A stretch of DNA of 64,000 nucleotides from Flavobacterium sp. I-STPP5a (GCF_009764685.1 NZ_VHLM01000057.1:124001-188000); one strand, 5' to 3'; shown: positions 7,094 to 16,371, numbered from the stretch's first letter. Translations and numbers: made by a program. The notes: a model not told the origin generated them from the letters alone.

Positions 7094-8164
7094 ATGAAAA
7101 ACATAGAAATCCTGACGCAAGAAGCCATTGCGCTATTAAAGGCACTAATTGAAACACCTTCATTTTCAAGTGAAGAAGATCAAACAGCACTTTTGATCGA
7201 AAATTGGTTTACACAAAATAACATACCTTTTAAACGCGAGAACAATAATGTTTGGGCTTTCAACAAACATTTTGATGCGACAAAGCCTACGCTACTATTG
7301 AATTCTCACCACGACACGGTAAACCCAAATCAAGGCTATACCAATGATCCTTTTCAAGCCATTGAAAAAGAGGGTAAATTATTTGGTTTAGGTAGCAATG
7401 ATGCTGGCGGATGTTTGGTTTCTCTTTTAGCCACTTTTGTTAATTTTTATTCACATGAAAATTTACCTTATAATTTGGTAATGGTAGCCTCAGCCGAAGA
7501 GGAAAGCAGTGGAAAAAACGGCTTAAACAGTGTTTTAAAGCATTTGCCTGAACTAGATTGTGCCATTGTGGGCGAACCCACTTTAATGCAATTGGCCATA
7601 GCCGAAAAAGGTTTATTAGTTCTCGATGTCATCGTAAAAGGTACCGCCAGTCATGCCGCACATCAAAATCTTGATAATTCCATTTACAAAACAATTCCCG
7701 TAATCGAGTGGTTTAACAGCTATAATTTCGAAAAAATTTCAGAGATTTTAGGTCCTGTTAAAATGACCGTAACCCAAATTAATGCCGGAAAACAACACAA
7801 TGTTGTTCCAGCAGAATGTCATTTGGTTGTAGATATCAGGGTAAATGATTGTTACAGCAATCAAGAAATTCTAGATACCGTAAGAGCAAATGTTGCTGCA
7901 GAAATTAATCCAAGATCCATGCATTTAAACGCTTCTTCCATTCCTATTTCTCATGGATTGGTGCAGGCCGGAATCGCATTAGGAAGAACCACCTACGGCT
8001 CGCCTACCCTTTCAGATCAATCGGTTTTGAGTTGCAAATCATTGAAACTAGGACCTGGTGAAACCCTGCGGTCACACTCCGCAAACGAATTTATATTTAT
8101 ACATGAAATAACAGAAGGAATCAAACTGTATATCAACATACTAACTGATTTTTTCAAACAATAA
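7094..8164 (+). CDS. argE: N-acylornithine / N-acylcitrulline deacylase (M20 family)
   Basis: This metal-dependent M20 amidohydrolase removes the acyl group, here most probably from N-acylcitrulline, because carbamoylation precedes deacylation in this pathway. From the ATG at 7094 it is 356 residues. Metal-site motifs are LLNSHHDTV (about 69-77), GSNDAGG (about 100-106), the general-base pair in ASAEEESSG (about 132-140), VGEPT and the last metal ligand in LRSHSANEF. An in-frame GTG at 7079 would lie inside the upstream repeat region and is not used as the start. It precedes argH and completes the deacylation step of the operon. Confidence 0.93.
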   Translation: MKNIEILTQEAIALLKALIETPSFSSEEDQTALLIENWFTQNNIPFKRENNNVWAFNKHFDATKPTLLLNSHHDTVNPNQGYTNDPFQAIEKEGKLFGLGSNDAGGCLVSLLATFVNFYSHENLPYNLVMVASAEEESSGKNGLNSVLKHLPELDCAIVGEPTLMQLAIAEKGLLVLDVIVKGTASHAAHQNLDNSIYKTIPVIEWFNSYNFEKISEILGPVKMTVTQINAGKQHNVVPAECHLVVDIRVNDCYSNQEILDTVRANVAAEINPRSMHLNASSIPISHGLVQAGIALGRTTYGSPTLSDQSVLSCKSLKLGPGETLRSHSANEFIFIHEITEGIKLYINILTDFFKQ

Positions 8165-8169
8165 AATGA

Positions 8170-8252
8170 TTAGGAGCTAATCCCGCTATCCGTTACAATC
8201 TTTTATTTTTTTAAAGAAAAAAAATAAAAGGATTTTCACTATTATCGGGGCT
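8170..8252 (+). repeat. Dispersed palindromic repeat, copy 2
   Basis: The same modules as the element at 2706-2810 appear: TTAGGAGC, then AATCCCGCTATCCGTTACAATC, an A/T hairpin (CTTTTATTTTTTT with AAAAAAAATAAAAG), GGATTTTCACT and ATCGGGGCT. It ends 67 bp before the argH ATG. Confidence 0.8.
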
Positions 8253-8319
8253 ATGAAAACGATTCCTACAGATCATGCAAGTTTCAACCAGAAACTTTAA
8301 ACCTGAAACAAAAAACAAT

Positions 8320-9603
8320 ATGAAACTTTGGGAAAAAGGAATACCAACAGATAAACAAATTGAGCATTTCACTGTGGGAAACGACAGGGAACTGGACTTG
8401 GTTCTCGCAAAATACGATGCTTTAGGTTCAATTGCACACGCTAAAATGCTTGGAAACATCGGTTTATTGACAGCCAGTGAAACAGATTTGTTAGTAGCTG
8501 CTTTGAACGAGATTATTGCTGATGTTGCTGCTGGAAATTTCACAATCGAAGATTCCTTTGAAGATGTGCATTCGAAAATTGAATATTTGCTAACCGAAAA
8601 ATTAGGCGATGCCGGAAAAAAAATTCATACCGCGCGTTCTCGTAACGATCAAGTTTTAGTAGATGTAAATTTATACCTTAAAGATGTCGTTAAAGAGTTG
8701 AAAGAGCAAGTAAAAAGCCTTTTTGATTTACTGATGGCATCAGCAGAGAAACATCAAAATGTATTATTGCCCGGCTACACCCATTTACAAATTGCAATGC
8801 CATCTTCTTTTGGGATGTGGTTTTCTGCTTACGCCGAAACTTTGATTGATGATATCACAATACTGAATGCCGCTTTGAAAATTGTAGACCAAAATCCATT
8901 AGGCTCTGCCGCAGGCTACGGGAGCTCCTTCCCTATTGATAGAACTTTTACAACGCAAGAATTGAGTTTTGAGACTTTAAAATTCAATTCAGTAGCCGCT
9001 CAAATGAGCCGTGGAAAATCAGAAAAAACAGTCGCTTTTGCCATGAGTAGTATTGCCGCTACCCTATCAAAATTCGCAATGGACGTTTGTTTGTATATGA
9101 GTCAGAATTTTGATTTCATCACTTTACCATCTCATCTTACAACAGGTTCCAGCATCATGCCACACAAGAAAAACCCGGATGTATTTGAATTGATTCGAGG
9201 AAAATGCAATAAAATCCAAGCCTTACCTTATGAAATTACTTTAATTACTAACAACTTACCGAGTGGTTATCACAGAGATTTACAATTATTAAAAGAAGGT
9301 TTATTCCCAGCCATTCAAAACCTGAAAGCCTGCTTAGATATTGCAATTTTCTCCATAAAAGACATTGAAGTAAAAGACAATATTCTTGCCGATCCAAAAT
9401 ACAATTATTTATTTACTGTTGACACTTTAAATGAAATGGTAGTTGCTGGAACGCCGTTTAGAGATGCATACAAAGCAGTTGCAGAACAATTGGAAAATGG
9501 AACTTTTACCTCACCAAAAGAAACCAAACACACACATGAAGGCAGTATCAACAATCTATGTTTGAATGAGATTATAGAAAAAATGAGATTGGCCTATAAC
9601 TAA
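8320..9603 (+). CDS. argH: Argininosuccinate lyase
   Basis: ArgH splits argininosuccinate into arginine and fumarate. The 427-residue protein (from the ATG at 8320) has the fumarase/aspartase-superfamily signature GSSIMPHKKNPD. It also has TARSRNDQV, the helical core segment YTHLQIAMPSSFG and GSAAGYGSSFPIDR. An in-frame ATG at 8275 would add a segment encoded by a repeat-like sequence and is rejected. It is the last arg gene. No strong terminator is visible in the 140 bp after it; the next gene has its own promoter. Confidence 0.96.
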   Translation: MKLWEKGIPTDKQIEHFTVGNDRELDLVLAKYDALGSIAHAKMLGNIGLLTASETDLLVAALNEIIADVAAGNFTIEDSFEDVHSKIEYLLTEKLGDAGKKIHTARSRNDQVLVDVNLYLKDVVKELKEQVKSLFDLLMASAEKHQNVLLPGYTHLQIAMPSSFGMWFSAYAETLIDDITILNAALKIVDQNPLGSAAGYGSSFPIDRTFTTQELSFETLKFNSVAAQMSRGKSEKTVAFAMSSIAATLSKFAMDVCLYMSQNFDFITLPSHLTTGSSIMPHKKNPDVFELIRGKCNKIQALPYEITLITNNLPSGYHRDLQLLKEGLFPAIQNLKACLDIAIFSIKDIEVKDNILADPKYNYLFTVDTLNEMVVAGTPFRDAYKAVAEQLENGTFTSPKETKHTHEGSINNLCLNEIIEKMRLAYN

Positions 9604-9696
9604 ATATCAATCCAAACTATTTTTATTAATCCATTCTGTAAAAAGAATGTATTTTTTCGTTTCAATAAAATTCAACCTTAATAAATTATACTCTTA

Positions 9697-9727
9697 TTGA
9701 GAAGTTAACACTTTAAACCTATATTTG
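9697..9727 (+). promoter_or_regulatory. Promoter for the DUF2157 gene pair
   Basis: TATATTTG at 9720-9727 matches TAnnTTTG, with TTG at 9697-9699 20 nt upstream. The predicted leader before the ATG at 9748 is about 15-18 nt. This separates the membrane-protein pair from the arg operon. Confidence 0.65.
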
Positions 9728-9747
9728 AATTTAAATTTCAAGACAGT

Positions 9748-10752
9748 ATGAGTATGAAAAAGTTTGAAGAAGAGGCAACGAAAAGTCTTTTAGAAAAAGA
9801 ATTAATAACCCCTGAACAATATGATCAAGTGCAGGCCTATCGCAATCGAAATCTTTTTTCATTACATGCTGAGCTTAAATTATTTTTGTACGCCTCTGTA
9901 TTACTATTTACTTCGGGTATTGGTATTTTAATTTACGAAAACATCGATAGCATTGGACACATCGCTATTTTGGCTTTATTATTTTTGATTACCTTTTTTT
10001 GTTTTTACTTCTGTTTTAAAAACGCCATCGGGTTTAAAAAACAACAAACTCAATTTGAAAATCCTATTTTTGATTACCTTATTTTAGCGGCAGTATTATT
10101 AAGTTGCATTTTTGTTGGCTATCTGCAATTTCAATACACTGTTTTTGGTACCCATTACGGCTTAGCTACTGTTGTTCCTACTGCAATAGCTTTCTCTTGT
10201 GCTTATTATTTTGATAATAAAAGTATCTTATCAATCGCAATCACGGGTTTAGCAGCATACATTGGTTTATCCGTTTCTCCACAGTCTTTACTTCACAATG
10301 ATTTTAACGAAAACAATACCCTGAGCTATTCAGCTATTTCATTAGGTATTTCATTAGTAATTTGGACTATTTACAGTTCAAATAATGACTTAAAAAAACA
10401 TTTTTGCTTAGTATTTCTCACTTTTGCTTTGCACATCATTAGCATTGCTTGTATTAATAATTCATTCGATAACTATTGGATCATTTTTATAATACTATTG
10501 GCTGGTTCCTGCTACTATTTTTACCGTAGCAGTTACCTCATTAAATCAGTTTCATTGTTTGTTTTTACCTTAATTTACGCCTATATCGGTCTAAATATAT
10601 TCTTGTTCAAATTATTAGAATTCAGCAATATTGATAGCGAATTATTTATCTCTTTCTTTTTCTTAGTTCCCTTTTACTTTATTGGTTCTATCATTTACTT
10701 TATTCGACTTATTAAACAATTCAATAAAAAAGCTAGTCATGCTACAATATAA
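9748..10752 (+). CDS. DUF2157-like multispanning membrane protein
   Basis: This 334-residue protein has a soluble N terminus of about 45 residues (EEEATKSLLEKELITPEQYD, a helix pair typical of DUF2157) followed by about eight to nine hydrophobic segments. There are no catalytic motifs and its function is unknown. It overlaps the next gene by 14 bp, so the two are surely cotranscribed and translationally coupled. The start may be the Met at 9748 or the Met two codons later. Confidence 0.8.
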   Translation: MSMKKFEEEATKSLLEKELITPEQYDQVQAYRNRNLFSLHAELKLFLYASVLLFTSGIGILIYENIDSIGHIAILALLFLITFFCFYFCFKNAIGFKKQQTQFENPIFDYLILAAVLLSCIFVGYLQFQYTVFGTHYGLATVVPTAIAFSCAYYFDNKSILSIAITGLAAYIGLSVSPQSLLHNDFNENNTLSYSAISLGISLVIWTIYSSNNDLKKHFCLVFLTFALHIISIACINNSFDNYWIIFIILLAGSCYYFYRSSYLIKSVSLFVFTLIYAYIGLNIFLFKLLEFSNIDSELFISFFFLVPFYFIGSIIYFIRLIKQFNKKASHATI

Positions 10753-11899
10753 CAAAACCGAATTAGAGCAAGAGTTTCTAGTTTCAGAAGGGCACTCTTT
10801 AAAAAAAGCTGGATTTATAGATGAAAGTCAGTTTCGCTTAATTGATAAAAATTTAACCGTACTTAAAAGTCAAAAAAACATGTTAATCCGAATTGGATTT
10901 TTTCTATTAGGGAGCTTTTTATATTCCTCCATTTGTGGCTTTCTTACTCTAATTAGCCTAGATTCAATGAATGAAAATTATCAATTTCTGGTTTATCTTT
11001 TTGCTATTATTGGATTCGTTGGTACTGAAGTTTTAACCAATCAAAAATATTACGGTTATGGCCTTGACGATGCGTTTCTACTAGGTTCTCAATTGTGCTT
11101 AGCAATTGCAATAGGCATTTCTTCAGAGGGAAACGAACTTACCATTTCTCTAATACTCTCTATAACCTCCTTGCTTTGTTATCTTAGATATGTACAGCTA
11201 TCAATGGCTATCTTATTTTGTGTAACACTAACTTGTTCAATACTTTTCTTGATGTTTGAATTAGGCGCTTTCGCAAAAACGATGCTGCCTTTTACTATGA
11301 TGTTTTTTGCAATTGTTATCTATTTCAGCAGCAAAAAACTATTTGCACGATTAACACTCCCATTTTATTGCAACGGCATTATTTTTACCCAAGCTTTTGC
11401 ACTGTTTTTATTCTACGTATCAGGAAATTATATGGTGGTTAGAGAACTTTCAAGCGAATTAATGGGTGTAATTGTTACTGCAAATAATGATATTCCGTTT
11501 GCCATTTTCTTTTATGGATTCACCTTTATAGTTCCAGTGAGTTATTTAGTTTTGTCTTTATTCAAAAAAGACCGCTTTATGCTTTGGATAGGAATCCTAG
11601 CTCTTTGTTTTTCAATATACACCATTCGTTTTTACTATGCCCTTTTACCTGTTGAAATTGCCCTAACAATTGGTGGTTTGGCATTATTTGCATTTACTTT
11701 TTTTGCTATAAAAAAGATTAAAAACAATATTAATGGTGTTACTTTTCAACCAGATCGTTTCTCACACGGAAATCTATTTGGCACCGCCGAAATACTTATG
11801 GCGACACAATTGGGATTAAAACCAGAAACTACGGTGGAATCTCCAATGGAATTTGGTGGTGGAGATTTCAGTGGTGGAGGTTCTGGAGGAAGTTATTAA
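10739..11899 (+). CDS. Multispanning membrane protein with Gly-rich tail
   Basis: From the ATG at 10739 the protein has 386 residues. A short soluble N terminus again resembles the DUF2157 head (SEGHSLKKAGFIDESQFRLI), and it is followed by about ten hydrophobic segments. The C terminus is cytoplasmic-looking and ends in a glycine/serine-rich stretch (GGGDFSGGGSGGSY). It seems a distant paralogue of the preceding protein with a DUF4401-like body. Function unknown. The gene starts inside the end of the previous one, so an in-frame start at 10682 is unlikely. Confidence 0.8.
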   Translation: MLQYNKTELEQEFLVSEGHSLKKAGFIDESQFRLIDKNLTVLKSQKNMLIRIGFFLLGSFLYSSICGFLTLISLDSMNENYQFLVYLFAIIGFVGTEVLTNQKYYGYGLDDAFLLGSQLCLAIAIGISSEGNELTISLILSITSLLCYLRYVQLSMAILFCVTLTCSILFLMFELGAFAKTMLPFTMMFFAIVIYFSSKKLFARLTLPFYCNGIIFTQAFALFLFYVSGNYMVVRELSSELMGVIVTANNDIPFAIFFYGFTFIVPVSYLVLSLFKKDRFMLWIGILALCFSIYTIRFYYALLPVEIALTIGGLALFAFTFFAIKKIKNNINGVTFQPDRFSHGNLFGTAEILMATQLGLKPETTVESPMEFGGGDFSGGGSGGSY

Positions 11900-12136
11900 A
11901 GTAGATGTATTCAACTTAAATCATATTTTTAAAATCAAAACCTAACCATCGCAACTCTCATCATGTTCTTCTGCAGCATTATATTGTGAAAAAACAAGGT
12001 GTTAAAATTATAATAGTGATTTTTATAAGATGAAATATTGATAATTGAAAAGTCTACTGGTAACACTATTTCTTGTTTTACAGCCTATCCGTTTACTTTT
12101 CTTAGATTACAATAAACTTCTGTTTTAAAACAAAAT

Positions 12137-12192
12137 AAAACCGCAAATTCACAAATTAGATTTGAATCTTTAATTTGTAAATGTGCGGTTTT
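12137..12192. terminator. Bidirectional terminator between convergent genes
   Basis: AAAACCGCA (12137-12145) pairs with TGCGGTTTT (12184-12192), and inside it ACAAATTA (12151-12158) pairs with TAATTTGT (12171-12178). A/T tracts on both sides suit termination in both directions, for the gene ending at 11899 (+) and the one ending at 12211 (-). The rest of the 311-bp gap (11900-12210) holds nothing else that I recognise. Confidence 0.85.
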
Positions 12193-12210
12193 TAAAATAA
12201 GGTATTTAAC

Positions 12211-12888
12211 CTAGAATTTAATATTACCTGTTTTAAGATAAATCACTGAATTTTTAATGGAGTTACCAATCGCATTATTTAGTGCTTGTTCAAATGCAAA
12301 AAGACCTACGCCTGCGCTTCCTTTTGACACAAAATCCAATACTTTTTTTCGTGTCTTGACATCGTAAATCTGAAAATGAGAATTTACAATACAACTTTCA
12401 CTTTGACCGCCACCTCTCATTCCCATACCACCGCCAGCCATTGGCATCATTACGCCAGGATTCCCTTGAATGCTGTTAGTAATTTCATGACGCAAAATTC
12501 TTATCAAATAATCAGCAGTTAAATTTGTAAACAAAGAATCTACTTTTTTTTGTTGCTCCTGATCGACTGAGAAAGTATCATTAGAAAGCAGTTCTAATGA
12601 TTTATCGTACTTAATAGTACCAAAAATATTATCATTTTTCAAAGTAACTGCAAAAAGACTATCAAACTGGTGAATAAAATCTTCTTTTTGTTTATACTTC
12701 TTGTTAAATGTCTTGCTAAATTCGTTTACCAAGACTTCATCACTACTTACTAGTAATGCTGTTTTATTGGTACCAAAAAGAAACTCGGAACTATTATAGG
12801 GTTCAACTTCATTAATTCGAATTGCTGTACAAGAAGCTAATAATTGGATACTTATTACTCCTGCTATTAACAAATTATTTATTTTCAT
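12211..12888 (-). CDS. Lipoprotein of unknown function
   Basis: This is a 225-residue protein with a lipoprotein signal peptide: a hydrophobic helix, then LLAS-C20. The mature part is mostly soluble and contains a Gly/Met-rich loop (MMPMAGGGMGMRGGG, about residues 147-161), probably flexible. The C-terminal third (QIYDVKTRKKVLDFVSKGSAGV) recalls outer-membrane lipoproteins of the GNA1162/CsgG-like kind, but I cannot confirm a family. It lies 48 bp downstream of ytxJ on the same strand and may be cotranscribed with it. Confidence 0.75.
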   Translation of the reverse strand: MKINNLLIAGVISIQLLASCTAIRINEVEPYNSSEFLFGTNKTALLVSSDEVLVNEFSKTFNKKYKQKEDFIHQFDSLFAVTLKNDNIFGTIKYDKSLELLSNDTFSVDQEQQKKVDSLFTNLTADYLIRILRHEITNSIQGNPGVMMPMAGGGMGMRGGGQSESCIVNSHFQIYDVKTRKKVLDFVSKGSAGVGLFAFEQALNNAIGNSIKNSVIYLKTGNIKF

Positions 12889-12936
12889 TTATGCTATTTT
12901 TCGTATCGACTCTTTTTAAAATATGACAAATATTAC

Positions 12937-13323
12937 TTACAGTTTCATCCCCAATTCTCCTGCATCAATATCACTGTGAGAAACATTATATACCGCCTTA
13001 CCATCTTGAATCAAAATCAATTGTGGTGATTGATGCGTAACCCCAAAGCGAGAAGCAATCTCATTAGAAACATCTCTAAAAGCAATTAAATCTAAAAAAT
13101 AAGGCGTCACTTTCTGAGGAAAGTTAAACTCATTCTCAAACTGTTTCAAAGCCATTCTACTCACACTACAACGAGTGCTATGCTTAAAAATAGCAACAGG
13201 TTTTACTTGAGATTGAGCTACTATTTCATCTAGTTGTTCTAATGCTTGCAAAGGCTCCCAAGTCATTGAATTAGTTTCGTCGTTAGAATCACTACTACCA
13301 AAAATATTTTTTAAAAAACTCAT
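12937..13323 (-). CDS. ytxJ: YtxJ-like monothiol bacilliredoxin
   Basis: This small thioredoxin-fold protein (128 aa) matches the YtxJ family linked to bacillithiol redox chemistry. The motif KHSTRCSVSRMAL holds the single redox cysteine (C52), and the downstream strand contains SPQLILIQDGKAVYNVSHSDI. Bacillithiol is known in Flavobacteriia. It is divergent from clpB, and both genes flank a large palindromic operator-like array (13339-13395), which suggests stress regulation of both. Confidence 0.88.
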   Translation of the reverse strand: MSFLKNIFGSSDSNDETNSMTWEPLQALEQLDEIVAQSQVKPVAIFKHSTRCSVSRMALKQFENEFNFPQKVTPYFLDLIAFRDVSNEIASRFGVTHQSPQLILIQDGKAVYNVSHSDIDAGELGMKL

Positions 13324-13338
13324 AATTTGTCGGTTTTT

Positions 13339-13395
13339 CAGTCATTTTGACTGTTCAATATGATATAAATCATATTTAAACAGCCATTTTGTCTG
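13339..13395. promoter_or_regulatory. Symmetric array of three palindromes between ytxJ and clpB
   Basis: CAGTCATTTTGACTG (13339-13353) and CAGCCATTTTGTCTG (13381-13395) are near-identical, internally symmetric 15-mers 42 bp apart, i.e. four helical turns. Exactly midway lies the perfect palindrome AATATGAT-ATAA-ATCATATT (13357-13376). The whole block is symmetric about position 13366-13367. This is the geometry of a cooperative operator, probably for a dimeric or tetrameric regulator acting on ytxJ, clpB or both. The regulator is unknown. Confidence 0.65.
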
Positions 13396-13432
13396 TAATT
13401 TTACTATGGAATATTAATTGAATAATCAGATA

Positions 13433-13440
13433 CAAAGATA
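13433..13440 (-). promoter_or_regulatory. -7 box of a ytxJ promoter
   Basis: Read on the minus strand, 13440 to 13433 is TATCTTTG, an exact TAnnTTTG box. Transcription would start near 13428 and pass through the palindrome array before reaching ytxJ, giving a leader of about 105 nt. No clear -33 element is visible, so confidence is limited. Confidence 0.4.
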
Positions 13441-13520
13441 AAATAAATTAATAAGAAACTGTGATTAAAGTATTTTACTAACAAAACAAGCAAAAACTTG
13501 TTGCAAAAAACTAAAAAAAA

Positions 13521-16127
13521 ATGAATATCAATAAATTTACCATCAAATCTCAAGAAGCTATCCAACTTTCTCAACAATTAGCACAAAGTTATGGACAGCA
13601 ACAAATTGAAAACGAACATCTTTTTAAAGCTATTTTAGAAGTTGATGAAAACGTAGCACCATTTATATTAAAAAAACAAAATATAAATGTTCCCTTATTT
13701 ATTCAAATACTTGAAAGTACAATTCAAAGTTTCCCGAAAGTTACTGGTGCCGAAATAATGCTTTCTAGAACTGCAAATACCACGCTAAACGAAGCCGAAA
13801 TAATTGCAAAAAAAATGAATGATGAGTACGTTTCGGTAGAGCACTTGATACTTGCTATTTTTAACTCGAAGACTAAAGCGTCTCAGATTTTAAAAGATCA
13901 AGGTGTTACAGAAAAAGGATTGAAAGCCGCAATTGATGAACTAAGAAAAGGAGAACGTGTAACCTCGGCTTCTGCTGAGGAGACCTATAATTCTTTGAAT
14001 AAATATGCCAAAAATCTAAATGAACTTGCTAAATCTGGTAAACTAGATCCTGTGATAGGTCGTGACGAAGAAATAAGACGTGTATTACAAATACTAACGC
14101 GCAGGACTAAAAATAATCCCATGCTAGTTGGAGAACCTGGAGTGGGTAAAACTGCCATTGCTGAAGGATTAGCACATAGAATTGTAGATGGAGATGTGCC
14201 TGAAAATCTAAAAGATAAAATTGTATTTTCACTGGATATGGGTGCATTAATTGCAGGCGCTAAGTACAAAGGCGAATTTGAAGAACGCCTAAAATCAGTA
14301 GTAAAAGAGGTTACCGCTGCAGATGGAGACATCGTTTTATTTATTGACGAAATCCACACGCTAGTTGGTGCTGGCGGTGGCGAAGGTGCTATGGATGCGG
14401 CAAATATTTTAAAACCAGCATTGGCACGTGGAGAATTACGAGCAATTGGGGCAACTACATTAGACGAATATCAAAAATATTTTGAAAAGGATAAAGCATT
14501 AGAAAGACGTTTTCAAAAAGTGCTAATTGAAGAACCTGATATTGATAGTGCTATCTCCATACTTCGTGGTATTAAGGAAAAATACGAAACCCACCACAAA
14601 GTTCAAATTAAAGACGAAGCAATTATTGCTGCTGTTGAATTATCCCAACGTTACATCACGAACCGATTTTTACCAGATAAAGCCATCGATTTAATGGACG
14701 AAGCAGCTTCTAAAATCCGAATGGAAATTAACTCAAAACCAGAAGAGCTGGATGTTTTGGATCGAAAAATAATGCAACTTGAAATTGAGATTGAAGCCAT
14801 TAAAAGAGAAAAAGATGAAAGTAAGCTAAAATCTCTTGGTCTAGAACTGGCTAATCTTAAAGAGGATAGAAATACAATTTATACTAAGTGGAAATCAGAA
14901 AAAGATGTTGTTGATGGCATTCAATTGATTAAAAAAGAAATTGAAGATTATAAATATGATGCGGAACGCGCGGAACGCGATGGAGATTACGGAAAAGTAG
15001 CCGAAATACGTTACGGTAAAATTAAAGAAGCTCAAGAACGACTTGAAATTTTACATCAAGAACTTATTGTTAATCAAGCCGGTGGAAGTTCCTTAATTAA
15101 AGAAGAGGTAACACGCGAGGATATTGCTGAAGTTGTTGCAAAATGGACTGGAATTCCTGTGCAAAAAATGCTTCAGGGAGAAAGAGAGAAACTTTTACAT
15201 CTTGAAGAAGAATTACACCGCCGTGTAGTGGGCCAAGAAGAAGCCATTGAAGCCATAAGTGATGCTGTACGAAGAAGTCGCGCCGGATTACAAGATATGA
15301 AAAAACCGGTGGGAACGTTTCTTTTCCTTGGTACAACAGGAGTGGGAAAAACCGAATTGGCGAAAGCCTTAGCTGAATACTTATTTGATGATGAAAACGC
15401 TATGACCAGAATTGATATGAGCGAATACCAAGAACGCCATAGTGTAAGTAGATTAGTGGGGGCGCCTCCAGGATATGTGGGTTATGACGAAGGCGGTCAA
15501 CTAACAGAAGCGGTACGTAGAAAACCATATTCTGTTATTTTATTGGATGAAATTGAAAAAGCACATCCAGATACATTCAATATTTTATTGCAAGTACTTG
15601 ATGAAGGACGATTAACCGATAATAAAGGTCGTCTTGCTGATTTTAAAAATACCATTATCATCATGACATCTAATATGGGTAGCCAAATCATTCAAGATAA
15701 ATTTGAAAATTTAAAAGGCAGTATTGAGGCTGCTACCGAGGCAGCCAAAGTTGAAGTTTTAGGATTGTTAAAACAAACTGTCCGACCAGAATTTATTAAT
15801 CGTATTGATGAAATTGTGATGTTTACTCCTTTGACAAATGCTAACATTACTAAAATTGTTAGTTTACAGCTAAAATCTGTAACTAAAATGCTAGCACTAC
15901 AAAACATCACTATGGATGCCACACCCGAAGCAGTAGCATACTTAAGTACTAAAGGCTATGATCCACAATTTGGCGCCAGACCAGTAAAACGTGTCATTCA
16001 GCGTGAAGTACTTAATGCTTTATCCAAAGAAATCCTTGCTGGAAAAATAACTACCGATAGCATTATACTGCTTGATGCATTTGATGACAAACTAGTCTTT
16101 AGGAATCAAAGCGAGTTAGTCTCATAA
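13521..16127 (+). CDS. clpB: ATP-dependent disaggregase ClpB
   Basis: ClpB resolves protein aggregates together with DnaK. The 868-residue protein has the full layout: a double Clp-N domain (about 1-145), AAA+ module 1 with Walker A GEPGVGKT at residues 204-211 and Walker B VLFIDEIH, and a long coiled-coil M domain (about 400-530). AAA+ module 2 has Walker A GTTGVGKT at 604-611 and Walker B ILLDEIEK, followed by the C-terminal D2-small domain. The M domain and the absence of a ClpP-binding loop separate it from ClpA/ClpC. It has its own terminator. The palindrome array at 13339-13395, upstream and shared with ytxJ, is the likely site of heat or stress control. Confidence 0.97.
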   Translation: MNINKFTIKSQEAIQLSQQLAQSYGQQQIENEHLFKAILEVDENVAPFILKKQNINVPLFIQILESTIQSFPKVTGAEIMLSRTANTTLNEAEIIAKKMNDEYVSVEHLILAIFNSKTKASQILKDQGVTEKGLKAAIDELRKGERVTSASAEETYNSLNKYAKNLNELAKSGKLDPVIGRDEEIRRVLQILTRRTKNNPMLVGEPGVGKTAIAEGLAHRIVDGDVPENLKDKIVFSLDMGALIAGAKYKGEFEERLKSVVKEVTAADGDIVLFIDEIHTLVGAGGGEGAMDAANILKPALARGELRAIGATTLDEYQKYFEKDKALERRFQKVLIEEPDIDSAISILRGIKEKYETHHKVQIKDEAIIAAVELSQRYITNRFLPDKAIDLMDEAASKIRMEINSKPEELDVLDRKIMQLEIEIEAIKREKDESKLKSLGLELANLKEDRNTIYTKWKSEKDVVDGIQLIKKEIEDYKYDAERAERDGDYGKVAEIRYGKIKEAQERLEILHQELIVNQAGGSSLIKEEVTREDIAEVVAKWTGIPVQKMLQGEREKLLHLEEELHRRVVGQEEAIEAISDAVRRSRAGLQDMKKPVGTFLFLGTTGVGKTELAKALAEYLFDDENAMTRIDMSEYQERHSVSRLVGAPPGYVGYDEGGQLTEAVRRKPYSVILLDEIEKAHPDTFNILLQVLDEGRLTDNKGRLADFKNTIIIMTSNMGSQIIQDKFENLKGSIEAATEAAKVEVLGLLKQTVRPEFINRIDEIVMFTPLTNANITKIVSLQLKSVTKMLALQNITMDATPEAVAYLSTKGYDPQFGARPVKRVIQREVLNALSKEILAGKITTDSIILLDAFDDKLVFRNQSELVS

Positions 16128-16136
16128 ATTTTTTTT

Positions 16137-16171
16137 AACCACCAGTTTGACACTGGTGGTTTCTTTTTTTT
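16137..16171 (+). terminator. Rho-independent terminator of clpB
   Basis: AACCACCAG (16137-16145) and CTGGTGGTT (16153-16161) form a perfect 9-bp stem with a 7-nt loop, followed by a T tract, 10 bp after the clpB stop. Confidence 0.95.
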
Positions 16172-16371
16172 GCTTCAAAGATTCATTATAAATTGAAGCC
16201 TTTCCCTAATTAAGTCAAGAAGATTATAACTATAGCAAATTTTTACTTTTTGGCATTTTTAAAATTAATTTTTAAATAAAAAGTTTTAGCTTCGCAAAAC
16301 ATAAAAATCAAAAATTAAATAACCTTAAAGTTCATATTTAGGGTAATCAAACAACTTTTAAAAAGAACATA

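Noticed and set aside
13985..14359. 124-residue minus-strand frame inside clpB
   Set aside because: It lies entirely within the first AAA+ module of ClpB and has no promoter or family match.
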